Counted from the first letter of the stretch, positions 34,690 through 43,219 are shown. The stretch is 64,000 bases of DNA from Pseudarthrobacter psychrotolerans (GCF_009911795.1 NZ_CP047898.1:806001-870000), one strand, 5' to 3'. The notes: generated from the letters alone by a model not told the origin. Translations and numbers: made by a program.

Positions 34690-36135
34690 GTGGCTGACGC
34701 AGTCCTGACGAACACCGGAGCCGAAGAACGCGGGCTCGCCAGAGTAGCCCAACGGATGGCGGCCTGGACCGAGAAGTGGTTCCCGGATGCCTACATCTTT
34801 GCACTGGCCGGCGTTGTCATCATCGCCGTGGCCGCCTTGGCTATCGGTGCTTCACCGCAGTCGATCGCCGACTCCTTCGGCAACGGCTTCTGGGATCTGA
34901 CTGCGTTCACCCTGCAGATGGCCATGGTGGTACTGACCGGTTACGTGGTGGCCACGTCGCCGCCGGTGGCGAAGCTCATCAACCGGCTGGCACTGATCCC
35001 TGCCACGGCACGCACTGCGGTGAGCTTCGTGGCGTTGATGTCCATGTCCGTGTCCTTCCTGAACTGGGGTCTCAGCCTCGTCTTCGGAGGTCTGCTGGCC
35101 CGGGCCATTGCCCGCCGCAAGGACCTCACGGTGGACTATCGGGCGCTTGGCGCGGCGGCGTTTATGGGACTCGGAGCCGTCTGGGCGCTGGGGCTGTCCT
35201 CGTCCGCCGCCCAGCTGCAGGCCACCGCGGCGTCGCTGCCGCCGGCTTTGCTGAAGATCACCGGGATCCTGGACTTCGGGGCCACGATTTTCACGTGGCA
35301 GTCCCTGCTCACCCTGGCCATCCTGATGGCCCTCACAACCGTGATCGCGCACTTCTCCGCGCCCCAGGGCGGTGCGATCCGCACAGCGGAGGATCTCGGC
35401 GTCGACCTCGACGACGAACCCAGCGAATCGGCGCCCCGGTCACGCCCGGGCGAGTGGCTCGAATACAGCATGATCCTGCCGATCCTTGCGGGCATCCTGA
35501 CCTTGGGCTGGCTGGTCTCCCAGTTCCTGACGAAGCCGTTCCTGACCGTGGTCAGCAGCCTTAACGGATACCTGCTGGTCTTCCTGATCCTGGGCCTGGT
35601 GCTGCATGGAACACCACGGAAATTCCTGCAGGCCGTCACCAAGGCCGTTCCGGCGACCGCCGGGATACTGGTCCAGTTCCCGCTCTACGCCGCCATGGCA
35701 GCCATCCTGACCAAAGCCACCGGCCACGGCGGGATGACCATCTCCGCGCATCTGGCAGAGTTCTTCTCCGACATCGGCGGAGGAGGCGCATTCGCTGTGG
35801 TCATTGCGCTCTACACCGCCGTGCTGGGCCTGCTGGTCCCGTCCGGCGGGGGTAAATGGCTGGTGGAGGCGCCCTACGTGATGCAGTCCGCGACCGATGT
35901 GCAGATGAACCTCGGCTGGACCGTGCAGATCTACAACATCGCCGAGGCCCTGCCCAACCTGGTCAATCCCTTCTTTATGCTGCCGCTGCTCGCGGTCCTG
36001 AGGCTCCGGGCCAGGGACCTCGTGGGCTTCACCTTCCTGCAGTTCCTGTTCCACCTGCCTGTGGTGCTGCTGCTGGTCTGGCTGCTGGGGATGACCTTCC
36101 AGTTCGTCCCGCCGGTGATGCCCGCCGGACAATAG
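34690..36135 (+). CDS. Short-chain fatty acid transporter (AtoE family)
   Basis: 481 residues from GTG 34690 with GAGAGG upstream. Around 12 hydrophobic segments; the family signature appears as WTEKWFPDAYIFALAGVVII, FWDLTAFTLQMAMVVLTGYV, FLNWGLSLVFGGLLARAIAR and PSGGGKWLVEAPYVM, matching the E. coli AtoE/short-chain fatty acid uptake group. Imports acetoacetate, butyrate or similar acids. It stands alone between a pseudogene area and the IS element. A GGGGGTACCCCC palindrome follows the stop at 36137-36148. Confidence 0.9.
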   Translation: MADAVLTNTGAEERGLARVAQRMAAWTEKWFPDAYIFALAGVVIIAVAALAIGASPQSIADSFGNGFWDLTAFTLQMAMVVLTGYVVATSPPVAKLINRLALIPATARTAVSFVALMSMSVSFLNWGLSLVFGGLLARAIARRKDLTVDYRALGAAAFMGLGAVWALGLSSSAAQLQATAASLPPALLKITGILDFGATIFTWQSLLTLAILMALTTVIAHFSAPQGGAIRTAEDLGVDLDDEPSESAPRSRPGEWLEYSMILPILAGILTLGWLVSQFLTKPFLTVVSSLNGYLLVFLILGLVLHGTPRKFLQAVTKAVPATAGILVQFPLYAAMAAILTKATGHGGMTISAHLAEFFSDIGGGGAFAVVIALYTAVLGLLVPSGGGKWLVEAPYVMQSATDVQMNLGWTVQIYNIAEALPNLVNPFFMLPLLAVLRLRARDLVGFTFLQFLFHLPVVLLLVWLLGMTFQFVPPVMPAGQ

Positions 36136-36583
36136 CGGGGGTACCCCCACGGTAGGGCCAAACCCCCAACCAAGCTGCAGAACCTAGATGGCCGTCCCCT
36201 GCAGGCGTAGTCTGTTTCCACCGGCAGCAGCCCGGTCCACCGCCCCGCGCGGATGACCTTCTTCCTGTGTCCAGTAGACACTGTTTTGCAGTCCCGGCAA
36301 CAGCGACGAAAGTCCCCGCGGCGTCGGGATCCGGCCGCTGCACGGCAAGTGCACGGGGTGATATTTGACCCTGGCGGGCGGTGCCCTCAGACGCGACTCC
36401 GGAGGGACAGAAACCGGGTGTTAGCTGCAACTTTAAACTGACCAGAGACGGCAATTTGGATTGACCGTTCGCGGCAGTGGTTTTGACCAGTGGCTGCAAG
36501 TACTTTTGACCAGTTCTTGGCCGTGTGTGTGGCCGGGGCTTTGCTGGGATTCCCTTGTCCGTCCCCCGTGTCATTACGGGGAG

Positions 36584-36656
36584 AGCCCCTTCCTTCCGCG
36601 GTGAAATAGCGATGCCAATCGTTTTTATTTCACCCATCGTGGGGAAGGAAGGGGCT
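36584..36656 (+). promoter_or_regulatory. Long hairpin covering the istA ribosome site
   Basis: AGCCCCTTCCTTCC (36584-36597) is the perfect complement of 36643-36656, which includes the GGAAGGAAGG ribosome-binding sequence just before the GTG start at 36661. An inner pair GGTGAAAT (36600-36607) with ATTTCACC (36627-36634) extends the stem. Transcripts starting outside the element would fold this way and hide the ribosome site, which would limit transposase production. Confidence 0.55.
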
Positions 36657-36660
36657 TGAT

Positions 36661-38229
36661 GTGAAGTCTCCAGGAGAGTTCATGGAAATTTTAGCTGCTT
36701 ATGATTTGACCCGTTCGTACCGGGATGCCGCGAAGATCTGCGGCGTTTCGCACAACACTGTCCGTTCGTATGTGAAGGCCCGGCAGGAAGGCGTCCAAGC
36801 GCCGGTCGCCCGCCAGCGGGGACGGATCACTGACCCGTTCCTGCCGCAGATGAAGTCGCTGGTCGAGCAGTCCCGCGGGAAGATCCGCGGGGACGTTGTG
36901 CACGGAAAACTCGTTGATCTGGGCTATCCCGGATCGATCCGCACGACCCGCTACGTGCTGGCCGGGCTGAAGTCGAAATACCGGGCCCAAAACACCCGTG
37001 TTCACCGGCCCTGGACTGTGGAGCCAGGCCTGTGGCTCCAATGGGACTACGGAGACGGGCCCGTCGTTGACGGCGCCAAAACGGTGTTGTTCGTGGCCTG
37101 GCTGGCGTATTCACGCTTCCGGATCGTGATCCCTTTGCGGGATAAGACCATGCCGAGCGTCTTCGCCGCCCTCGACCGCTCCTTCCGGCTCATCGGCGGG
37201 GTCCCGACGTACATTTTGACCGACAACGAGAAGACCGTCACGGTCGAGCACGTTGCCGGGGTGCCGGTCCGTAACCCGCAGATCGTCGCGTTCGCCCGGC
37301 ACTACTCCACCGCCGTGCACACCTGCATGCCGGCGGACCCGGCCTCGAAGGGCGGGGTGGAGAACGCGGTCAAGATCGCCAAAGCCGACATCGTGCCCAA
37401 AGACACGAACCTGCGCCCGGACTACGCCTCCTTCGCCGAGCTGGAAGCGGCGTGCGAGGCGTTTATGGAGGATGTGAATTCCAAGGTCCACCGGGCCACC
37501 CTGGAGATCCCCCAGGACATGCTGAGACTGATCGAGCAGCCCAAGCTGCACCCGGTCCCTGCAGTGCCGGTGACGGCCAGTTTCGGGCAGGTCCGGCAGG
37601 TCCCGCCGAACACTCCCATGGTCACCTACGAGCACGCCCGCTACTCCGTCCCGCACACCCTGATGGGGCAAAGGCTCTGGGTGCGCGGCACCGACACCGA
37701 GGTCATCATCGTCCATGTCGGCGAGGCCGGGCCGGTGGAAGTCGCACGCCATCCACTCACCCGTCCCGGCGTGCCGGCGATCATTGACGCCCACTTCCCG
37801 CCCGCCAATGCCGGGGCCCTGGAACGGGTGATCCGCCCCACGAACACCGCCGAAGAGGAGTTCCTGGCACTCGGCGCCGGGGCAGCGCTCTGGCTCAAAG
37901 AAGCCGCCGCAGCCGGGACGAACAAGATCCGCCACAAGATGGAACGCGCCGCCACCATGGCCAAGGTCATGGGCGCCGACGTCGTTGACCAGGGTCTCGG
38001 CGCCGCCGCCGTGCACCACCGCTTCAGCCACGAGGACCTGGTCTCCATCATCACCAACACCGCCACCGGCCAGCCGCAAAGAACCATCAGCACTACCCGG
38101 CACGCCGTCACCGACCAAGGCCAGTGGCTGAGCCAGGGCACCAGCGCATGGGCCAACTTCGGTACCACCAACACCCCTACCACCAGCGATGCCAGCGACG
38201 TTGCCGATCTTGAAGGAGCCACCGAATGA
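36661..38229 (+). CDS. istA: IS21-family transposase IstA
   Basis: 522 residues. N-terminal helix-turn-helix (YRDAAKICGVSHNTVRSYVK), then the integrase/RNase H fold with catalytic residues in LWLQWDYGDGP (first Asp), YILTDNEKTVTV (second Asp) and PASKGGVENAVKIAK (Glu), and a C-terminal beta domain (HARYSVPHTLMGQRLWVRGT). Starts at GTG 36661; an ATG at 36682 is also in frame. Stop overlaps istB start as ATGA, giving coupled translation. It cuts and joins the element ends together with IstB. Confidence 0.95.
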   Translation: MKSPGEFMEILAAYDLTRSYRDAAKICGVSHNTVRSYVKARQEGVQAPVARQRGRITDPFLPQMKSLVEQSRGKIRGDVVHGKLVDLGYPGSIRTTRYVLAGLKSKYRAQNTRVHRPWTVEPGLWLQWDYGDGPVVDGAKTVLFVAWLAYSRFRIVIPLRDKTMPSVFAALDRSFRLIGGVPTYILTDNEKTVTVEHVAGVPVRNPQIVAFARHYSTAVHTCMPADPASKGGVENAVKIAKADIVPKDTNLRPDYASFAELEAACEAFMEDVNSKVHRATLEIPQDMLRLIEQPKLHPVPAVPVTASFGQVRQVPPNTPMVTYEHARYSVPHTLMGQRLWVRGTDTEVIIVHVGEAGPVEVARHPLTRPGVPAIIDAHFPPANAGALERVIRPTNTAEEEFLALGAGAALWLKEAAAAGTNKIRHKMERAATMAKVMGADVVDQGLGAAAVHHRFSHEDLVSIITNTATGQPQRTISTTRHAVTDQGQWLSQGTSAWANFGTTNTPTTSDASDVADLEGATE

Positions 38230-39017
38230 GCGCGACAGCCCTGGCCCCCAGCCCGCTGGCGGATGCGGCCGTGGAGCACGTCATCGCGTTGATGCGCACC
38301 ACCCGGATGCCGCACGCCCGCGCCGTTGTCGCCGAGGTGTTGGCGACCGCGAAGGCCCAGCGCTGGGACCCCACAGAAGTCATTCGCGTCTTGCTCGAGG
38401 CCGAAGCAACGGGCCGGAACCGGTCGATGCTCGCCACCCGGCGCAAACGCGCGGGGTTCCCCACCGGGAAAACGTTCGATGTCTGGGACGAGTCCCTCTC
38501 CACCCTGCCGGCTGCGACGACCTCGTTCCTGCGGACCCTGGAGTGGGTGCGGCGGAGGGAGAACCTGATCGCGTGCGGGCCCTCCGGGACCGGGAAAACC
38601 CTGCTGCTGGAATCCCTGGGCCAGCAGGCCATCGACGAAGGCATGTCCGTGTCGTGGCTGAGTCTGGAGGACCTCGGCGCCCTCGTGCGCCGGCACCGCA
38701 TCGATGACAGCGTCAACAAGGCCATCACCCGCGTTACCGGCGTGGATTTGATTTGCATTGATGACGTAGGACTTTTGCCGGTTTCCGGCGATGCCGCCGA
38801 GGGTTTCTACCGCGTCGTGGAGGCCTCCTACGAGAAACGCTCCCTGGCGATCAGCTCGAATATCCACCCCTCCGGCTTTGATGAGTTGATGCCCAAAACC
38901 ATCGCCACCGCGACCGTGGACCGGCTCATGCACCACGCACACCTATGCCAAACCAGCGGCGAGTCCGTCCGGCTCATGCAAGCCCAAAACGGGAAAGGAA
39001 CCCGCCCGATGAACTAA
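38226..39017 (+). CDS. istB: IS21-family helper ATPase IstB
   Basis: 263 residues, DnaC/DnaA-like AAA+ ATPase. Walker A is LIACGPSGTGKTLLLES, Walker B is VDLICIDDVGLLPV, followed by sensor residues in SLAISSNIHPSGFDELMPK and a C-terminal arginine segment (TATVDRLMHHAHL). Assists IstA in target selection and strand transfer. Full length, no frame damage, overlapping istA by 4 bp. Confidence 0.95.
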   Translation: MSATALAPSPLADAAVEHVIALMRTTRMPHARAVVAEVLATAKAQRWDPTEVIRVLLEAEATGRNRSMLATRRKRAGFPTGKTFDVWDESLSTLPAATTSFLRTLEWVRRRENLIACGPSGTGKTLLLESLGQQAIDEGMSVSWLSLEDLGALVRRHRIDDSVNKAITRVTGVDLICIDDVGLLPVSGDAAEGFYRVVEASYEKRSLAISSNIHPSGFDELMPKTIATATVDRLMHHAHLCQTSGESVRLMQAQNGKGTRPMN

Positions 39018-39217
39018 CCCGCAACGCGGTCAGGCGCCCCAACCCCGGCATGCCCCCGGCGCCTGACCAGTGTTCAAAACTACTTGCCGCCACCGGTCAG
39101 TCCATTGCAGCCACCGGTCAACGCAAACTGCAGCCACCGGTCAGTTCAAAGTTGCAGTTGACAACCGGGTGGGCCGGCGCCGAAATATCCGCAAAACGAC
39201 GACGAGGGGGGACCCCC

Positions 39218-40597
39218 ATGAGGGCTCGTTCCATCACCATGCTCATCCTCGGCATTTTCTTATCCATGCTGGGCGGTGGGCTGCTTTTCGGGGGCATTGG
39301 CGCTTCGTGGGTCAACTCGCTCCAGAACGACGGCGGATACCTCACCTCTCCGAGGGAACGCTTCGCCGTCGATTCCACGGCCCTAGTGTCCGCCCGGGCG
39401 GACAACATGCGAGGTGACTCCGGCCCGGGACCTCTCCCCTTTGACGTGGGCAGCATCCGGATCAGGGCCGAGTCTGCCAATTCAGGCAAGGACATTTTTG
39501 TGGGCATAGCGCCCAGGGCTGACGTTGACCGCTACCTCGCCGGATCCAACTACTCCGAATTGCGGGATGTGGAGTTCCGGCCGTTCCGCGCCGAGTACAG
39601 GGAGGTGCAGGGCACAACCCAACCGTCAGCTCCCGCCGGCCAGGCCTTCTGGGCAGCTTCTACGGCGGGCAGCGGCGCACGGGACCTGGATTGGAAAATT
39701 GAGGCAGGAGACTGGTCTGTGGTGGTCATGAACGCCGATGCCAGCGCCGGAGTTTCGGCGGACCTGCAGGCAGGGTTCCGGTCCGAGCTCTTCGGCCCGA
39801 TAGCCGCGGGCCTGCTGACAGCTGGGACCATCCTGCTGGTTCTCGGTGTGCCACTCCTGATTTTTGGCGCTCAAGGGCTGGGCAGGCGCACACCGACTCC
39901 CACCGCTGCGGTGCCGGCTGCGTATCCAGGCGCCGCAACGCCGTCCGCCTACCAGGGCCACGCCGGCCAGACCCCAAACGCCCGGGCTGCTGCCGGGCCG
40001 TCGCCGTACCCGGCGCGGCTTCGCGGTGAACTCGACCCGCTGCTCTCCAGATGGATGTGGCTGGTGAAGTGGTTCCTGGCCATCCCGCACTATATTGTCC
40101 TGTTCTTCCTGTGGTTCGCGTTCGTGGTGGTCACAATAATTGCCGGGTTCGCCATCCTTTTCACGGGCCGCTATCCGCATTCCCTGTTCAACTTCAACGT
40201 GGGAGTACTGCGTTGGGGCTGGAGGGTGGCCTTCTACACCTACGGGGCACTGGGCACGGACAGGTATCCGCCCTTCACCCTTGCCAAGACGGACTACCCG
40301 GCTGATTTCGAGGTGGATTACCCGGAACGGTTGTCGCGTGGGCTTGTGCTGGTCAAGTGGTGGCTCCTTGCACTACCGCACTTCGTGATCATTGCGGCGC
40401 TGACCGGCAGCAGTGCCGTCCGTTGGAGCGACCTCGACACCCCAGGCATCAGGTACGAGACCGGGACGGGATTTTCGCTGTTCGGCTTCCTGGTCCTTGT
40501 TGCGGCGGTAATACTGCTGTTCAGTGGCCGCTACCAGCGCCCGCTGTTCGACCTGGTCATGGGTTTCAACCGCTGGATCTACCGCGTCATTACCTAA
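39218..40597 (+). CDS. DUF4389 domain membrane protein
   Basis: 459 residues from ATG 39218 with GAGGGGGG upstream; a longer frame beginning at 38945 lies inside the IS element and is rejected. N-terminal helix (MLILGIFLSMLGGGLLFGGI), an extracellular beta-rich segment to about residue 185, a second helix, an Ala/Pro-rich cytoplasmic linker, then two DUF4389 units, each with a pair of helices around FTGRYPHSLFNFNVGVLRWG and FSGRYQRPLFDLVMGFNRWI. Function of the family is unknown. The IS element sits 55 bp upstream, so its native promoter may be cut off or replaced. Confidence 0.85.
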   Translation: MRARSITMLILGIFLSMLGGGLLFGGIGASWVNSLQNDGGYLTSPRERFAVDSTALVSARADNMRGDSGPGPLPFDVGSIRIRAESANSGKDIFVGIAPRADVDRYLAGSNYSELRDVEFRPFRAEYREVQGTTQPSAPAGQAFWAASTAGSGARDLDWKIEAGDWSVVVMNADASAGVSADLQAGFRSELFGPIAAGLLTAGTILLVLGVPLLIFGAQGLGRRTPTPTAAVPAAYPGAATPSAYQGHAGQTPNARAAAGPSPYPARLRGELDPLLSRWMWLVKWFLAIPHYIVLFFLWFAFVVVTIIAGFAILFTGRYPHSLFNFNVGVLRWGWRVAFYTYGALGTDRYPPFTLAKTDYPADFEVDYPERLSRGLVLVKWWLLALPHFVIIAALTGSSAVRWSDLDTPGIRYETGTGFSLFGFLVLVAAVILLFSGRYQRPLFDLVMGFNRWIYRVIT

Positions 40598-40606
40598 GCA
40601 GCCCTC

Positions 40607-40789
40607 ATGCGCGATGAATATCCGCCGTTCCGCCTGGACCAGGGCCCATCGGAACCCGAGGCGTGGCAGCCAGGTGTCGGCGACGGCAGCACGCTGCGCG
40701 CCCCGGCCCCGCCGGATGGACCCCTCCCGCCGGCCGGCACTCCGCCGCCGTCGGATCCAACAGGGCGCGATCAGGGTCAACCACTCTGA
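40607..40789 (+). CDS. Small proline-rich protein or truncated N-terminus
   Basis: 60 residues starting MRDEYPPFRLDQGPSEPEAW followed by Pro-rich sequence. The YPPFRLDQG opening resembles N-termini of larger actinobacterial membrane proteins, so this may be the front part of a gene whose rest was lost near the rsgA deletion. It lies 9 bp after the DUF4389 gene. Ribosome site is weak and no second domain follows. Confidence 0.35.
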   Translation: MRDEYPPFRLDQGPSEPEAWQPGVGDGSTLRAPAPPDGPLPPAGTPPPSDPTGRDQGQPL

Positions 40790-40845
40790 TCCTCAAGCGG
40801 GGGGCCATCACCGCGACGAGGCAGCTCCGAGAGTGAACGTCCTGC

Positions 40846-41680
40846 TCAGCGCCGCTTACGTTTGGACCGTTGCTCCACCAGCCGCTCGGAACTGTCACGT
40901 TCAGCGGAGCCTGCGACTTCCCGGCCAACACCACCTTGTGGTGCCACTCGCGCTGGTAGGCCCGGCGGGCGGCGGCATCGGTGCGGCGGGTCAGGGCGGC
41001 CAGTGCGCCAGCAGCGCATCGAGCCCGTCGCCGTTCTCGGCTGACGTGGTGACCACGTCCACGCCCGCCGCCTGCAGGCTGACCTTCCCGACGACGTCGT
41101 CCGCTGTGTCTGCAAGGTCGGCCTTGGTGATGATCACCAGCGGCACCGCGCCGGAATCCCAGGCTGCCACGAGTGTGCGTTCCAGGCGGTTGTGCGTGAG
41201 CGGCCGGTCCACCGGAACCACCACACCCACCACACCCATGTTCGCGGCCAGGACCTGCGCCTCCGAGGAATCTTCAAAGGCGCGCTTCCGGCTGAGCTCA
41301 GACCGGCGCGGAAGGATCCCGGTGATCTGGCGGCCGCCCGCGCGGTTGGGCCCGATCCACACCCAGTCGCCGGTAACCGGAACGCCGGCGTCCAGCGGGT
41401 ACGGCAGGTGGAGCAGTTCGCGGCCGACGGCTGTGAGGACGAGGTTGCGGTCCACCCGCACCACACGTCCGCGTTCGTTGCGCTGGTTCGCGGGGTGGCG
41501 ACTCTGGTGTTCGGGTTCGTGCACGTCAAAGTACGCGGCGACGGCGGGGGAGTAGCCGTACGTTGTGGGTCCTTCACGGCCGGAGGTTGATAGGGAATAA
41601 CTGTCCAGGCTGATGCCTGAGGAATTGTTCAAGGTGAGTCCTCGGGAGAGGTCTCCAGGCTCCGGATTCAGCGTAGCCAT
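40846..41680 (-). pseudogene. rsgA: RsgA ribosome-assembly GTPase with internal deletion
   Basis: The first 227 residues are a normal RsgA front: OB-fold (VVRVDRNLVLTAVGRELLHL, TGDWVWIGP) and the first part of the circularly permuted GTPase with G4 (VPLVIITKADLAD) and G5 (VTTSAENGDGLDALLAHW). The P-loop, G2, G3 and the zinc-binding domain are missing. Directly after HW the frame shifts to TRRTDAAARRAYQREWHHKV, then after one more frame change to SAERDSSERLVEQRSKRKRR, the genuine RsgA C-terminus. About 120-140 residues have been deleted. Such a protein cannot bind GTP. RsgA normally helps 30S subunit maturation. Confidence 0.8.
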
Positions 41681-41716
41681 GCGGCCGCTAGGCCTGTCCG
41701 TTGGTGTGTTGCGCGC

Positions 41717-41797
41717 TTACGCCGTGCGGATGCTGGAGACGGTGGTGATTGGTTTGATGTGTGCGGGGCGCTCTGGGCGCGCGGCTGTAGCAGTCAT
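41717..41797 (-). CDS. Short peptide gene (26 aa) ahead of rsgA
   Basis: ATG at 41797 has a textbook GGAGGTG 8 bases upstream and encodes MTATAARPERPAHIKPITTV plus SSIRTA, ending TAA 36 bp before the rsgA start. The pattern His-Ile followed by Val-Ser-Ser resembles short actinobacterial leader peptides (general form RxHIDxxRVSSA), but here without the usual Cys. It may be a translated leader for the downstream gene. The strong ribosome site is the main evidence. Confidence 0.45.
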   Translation of the reverse strand: MTATAARPERPAHIKPITTVSSIRTA

Positions 41798-41980
41798 CAA
41801 AACCACCTCCGTTTCTCTCCAGATGTCCGGATGCTGTCGCGGACTTTCGGCTCTGCGTCTAGCTGCCAAGAGTTGCGTTGAGTAGGGGGCAACTGGGATA
41901 CGTGCGGGCGAGGCTCATTCGTGGGTAGCGACGGCAATATAGTTGATGCACCCGCACTTCCCAGAGCAAGGAACGCCGAA

Positions 41981-42286
41981 ATGTCAGAGACGTACTTCCT
42001 GGTGGTGGTCCGCTACCAGGTGAAACCCGAAGAAACGGAAACGGTCCTGGGACTGCTGGGCGAGATGGCCGCAGCCACCCGCGCGGAGGAGGCCAACATT
42101 TCCTACGAGTTCTTCCAGGGTGTGGAGGACCCCGCGCAGATCGTGGTCCTCGAACGCTACGCGGATGCGGCTGGTTTTGCCGCCCACCGTGAATATGAGC
42201 ACATCGAGCGGATCGGTGCAGCGCAGATCATCCCTCGGCTGGCGCGCAGGACCATCCAGACGTTCGACGTCAGGGCGGACTCCTAG
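41981..42286 (+). CDS. Antibiotic biosynthesis monooxygenase (ABM) domain protein
   Basis: 101 residues from ATG 41981 with AAGGAACG upstream; an in-frame start at 41921 lacks support. Ferredoxin-like ABM fold: VVVRYQVKPEETETVLGLLG, ISYEFFQGVEDPAQIVVLER, YADAAGFAAHREYEHIERIG. Such single-domain dimeric proteins act as quinone- or polyketide-modifying monooxygenases or in stress metabolism; substrate unknown. It converges with the phosphatase gene, separated by 5 bp. Confidence 0.85.
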   Translation: MSETYFLVVVRYQVKPEETETVLGLLGEMAAATRAEEANISYEFFQGVEDPAQIVVLERYADAAGFAAHREYEHIERIGAAQIIPRLARRTIQTFDVRADS

Positions 42287-42291
42287 GTCTA

Positions 42292-42876
42292 TCAGCCCTG
42301 GGCTGCAGCCATTACGCGCTCACCGTTGAAGTATTCGAGGTGCCAGCCCTTGGTGGCATGATGGTGGGCCAGGTTCAGCACGGCGTTGTCGATCCTGTGC
42401 AGGGTGCGGCCGATGGCACGGTTGAGGCTCACCCGTAGGAGCGTGCCGTGGGCGACCACCAGGACGCGACGGCCTGGGAATTCAGTCGCCAATGCTTCCA
42501 GCGCCCCCAACCCGCGAGCGGCCGCGTCTTCCTCAGTTTCGGCGCCGCGGTAACCGCCGGGGATGCGCAGGGCCTCCAGCTCGGGGCCGGCCTGGAGGCC
42601 TTCGGCCTGTCCGAAGCTGCGTTCGGCAAGCGCCGGAATGTGCCGGGTAACGCTCAGCCCCAACCCGTCTGCTATAACGTTGGCCGTTTCCGCGGCACGG
42701 CTAAGCGGCGAGGACACGATCGCATCCCACGCGTAATCTGAGAGGACGTCGACGGCGTCGCGCGCCTGGCCACGGCCGACGTCGTTCAGTGGAATGTCAG
42801 TGGCTCCCTGGAGCCGACGCTGCGCATTCCAGTCTGTCTGGCCATGGCGGATGAGGGCGAACGTCGTAAGGGTCAT
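42292..42876 (-). CDS. Histidine phosphatase (phosphoglycerate mutase-like) family protein
   Basis: 194 residues. The phosphohistidine motif LIRHGQTDWNAQRRLQG is at residues 8-24, SPLSRAAETANVIADGLG carries the second Arg, ALAERSFGQAEGL the acid, and VLVVAHGTLLRVSLNRAI the second His. A broad-specificity phosphatase in the cytoplasm; the neighbourhood gives no substrate. Preceded on the same strand by a 58-residue small protein gene 48 bp upstream, possibly co-transcribed. Confidence 0.9.
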   Translation of the reverse strand: MTLTTFALIRHGQTDWNAQRRLQGATDIPLNDVGRGQARDAVDVLSDYAWDAIVSSPLSRAAETANVIADGLGLSVTRHIPALAERSFGQAEGLQAGPELEALRIPGGYRGAETEEDAAARGLGALEALATEFPGRRVLVVAHGTLLRVSLNRAIGRTLHRIDNAVLNLAHHHATKGWHLEYFNGERVMAAAQG

Positions 42877-42924
42877 GCTGTCTATTCTCCCTGACGGCGG
42901 GCACGGTCCGGGCAGCCGTCGGGC

Positions 42925-43101
42925 TCAGGGGCCCGGCCACTGCTCGGGGTCGAAGCCATAGGTGTTGGGAGCAGTTTTCCGGTCAGTCGTTACGGCGGGG
43001 CCGTTCCCGTCGTCGTCGTGATGATGTGGTGGGCTCTGCCCGTCAGAAGCCTGTTTGACAGGCAGGCGGGGCGCGGTCCGGACGGGTGCATCTTTGGCCA
43101 C
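42925..43101 (-). CDS. Small conserved-looking protein, 58 aa
   Basis: Starts at GTG 43101 with GAGAGG 11 bases upstream and ends TGA 42925. It contains KDAPVRTAPRLPVKQASDGQ, a His/Asp stretch PPHHHDDDGNG and the end NTYGFDPEQWPGP. Composition is hydrophilic and protein-like, with no membrane segment. The HHHDDD stretch could bind metal. I do not recognise the family. It is upstream of the phosphatase on the same strand. Confidence 0.5.
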   Translation of the reverse strand: MAKDAPVRTAPRLPVKQASDGQSPPHHHDDDGNGPAVTTDRKTAPNTYGFDPEQWPGP

Positions 43102-43180
43102 GGTCGAAACCTCTCAAACACAGATGTTTGGTCCCGCTGCTTGAACCGTTGTAGGCATCCTAACCCCACGGTACCGTTCT

Positions 43181-43219
43181 GTCGCCGGGAAATGTCGGCG
43201 GGAAATGTCGGCGGGAAAT
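43181..43219 (+). repeat. Three tandem 13-bp units before the exonuclease gene
   Basis: GTCGGCGGGAAAT repeated three times (the first copy has C for G at position 5). It lies 40 bp before the exonuclease start. Confidence 0.85.

Larger units (their letters stand above)
36419..39163 (+). mobile_element. Complete IS21-family insertion sequence
   Basis: 2745 bp. The left end starts TGTTAGCTGCAACTTTAAAC and the right end reads, on the other strand, TGTCAACTGCAACTTTGAAC, so the terminal inverted repeats agree over about 25 bp with 3-4 mismatches. Next to each end are three more related copies (pattern TGCAA...TTTTGACCAG left; ACCGGTCA...GCAGCC right), the multiple terminal repeats typical of IS21. 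The bases ACCGGG flank both ends (36413-36418 and 39164-39169), a 6-bp target duplication. It carries istA and istB, overlapping by 4 bp. Everything looks intact, so it may be active. Confidence 0.93.

Noticed and set aside
38945..39217. Upstream extension of the DUF4389 gene
   Set aside because: It lies within istB and the right end of the IS element; the real start with ribosome site is at 39218.
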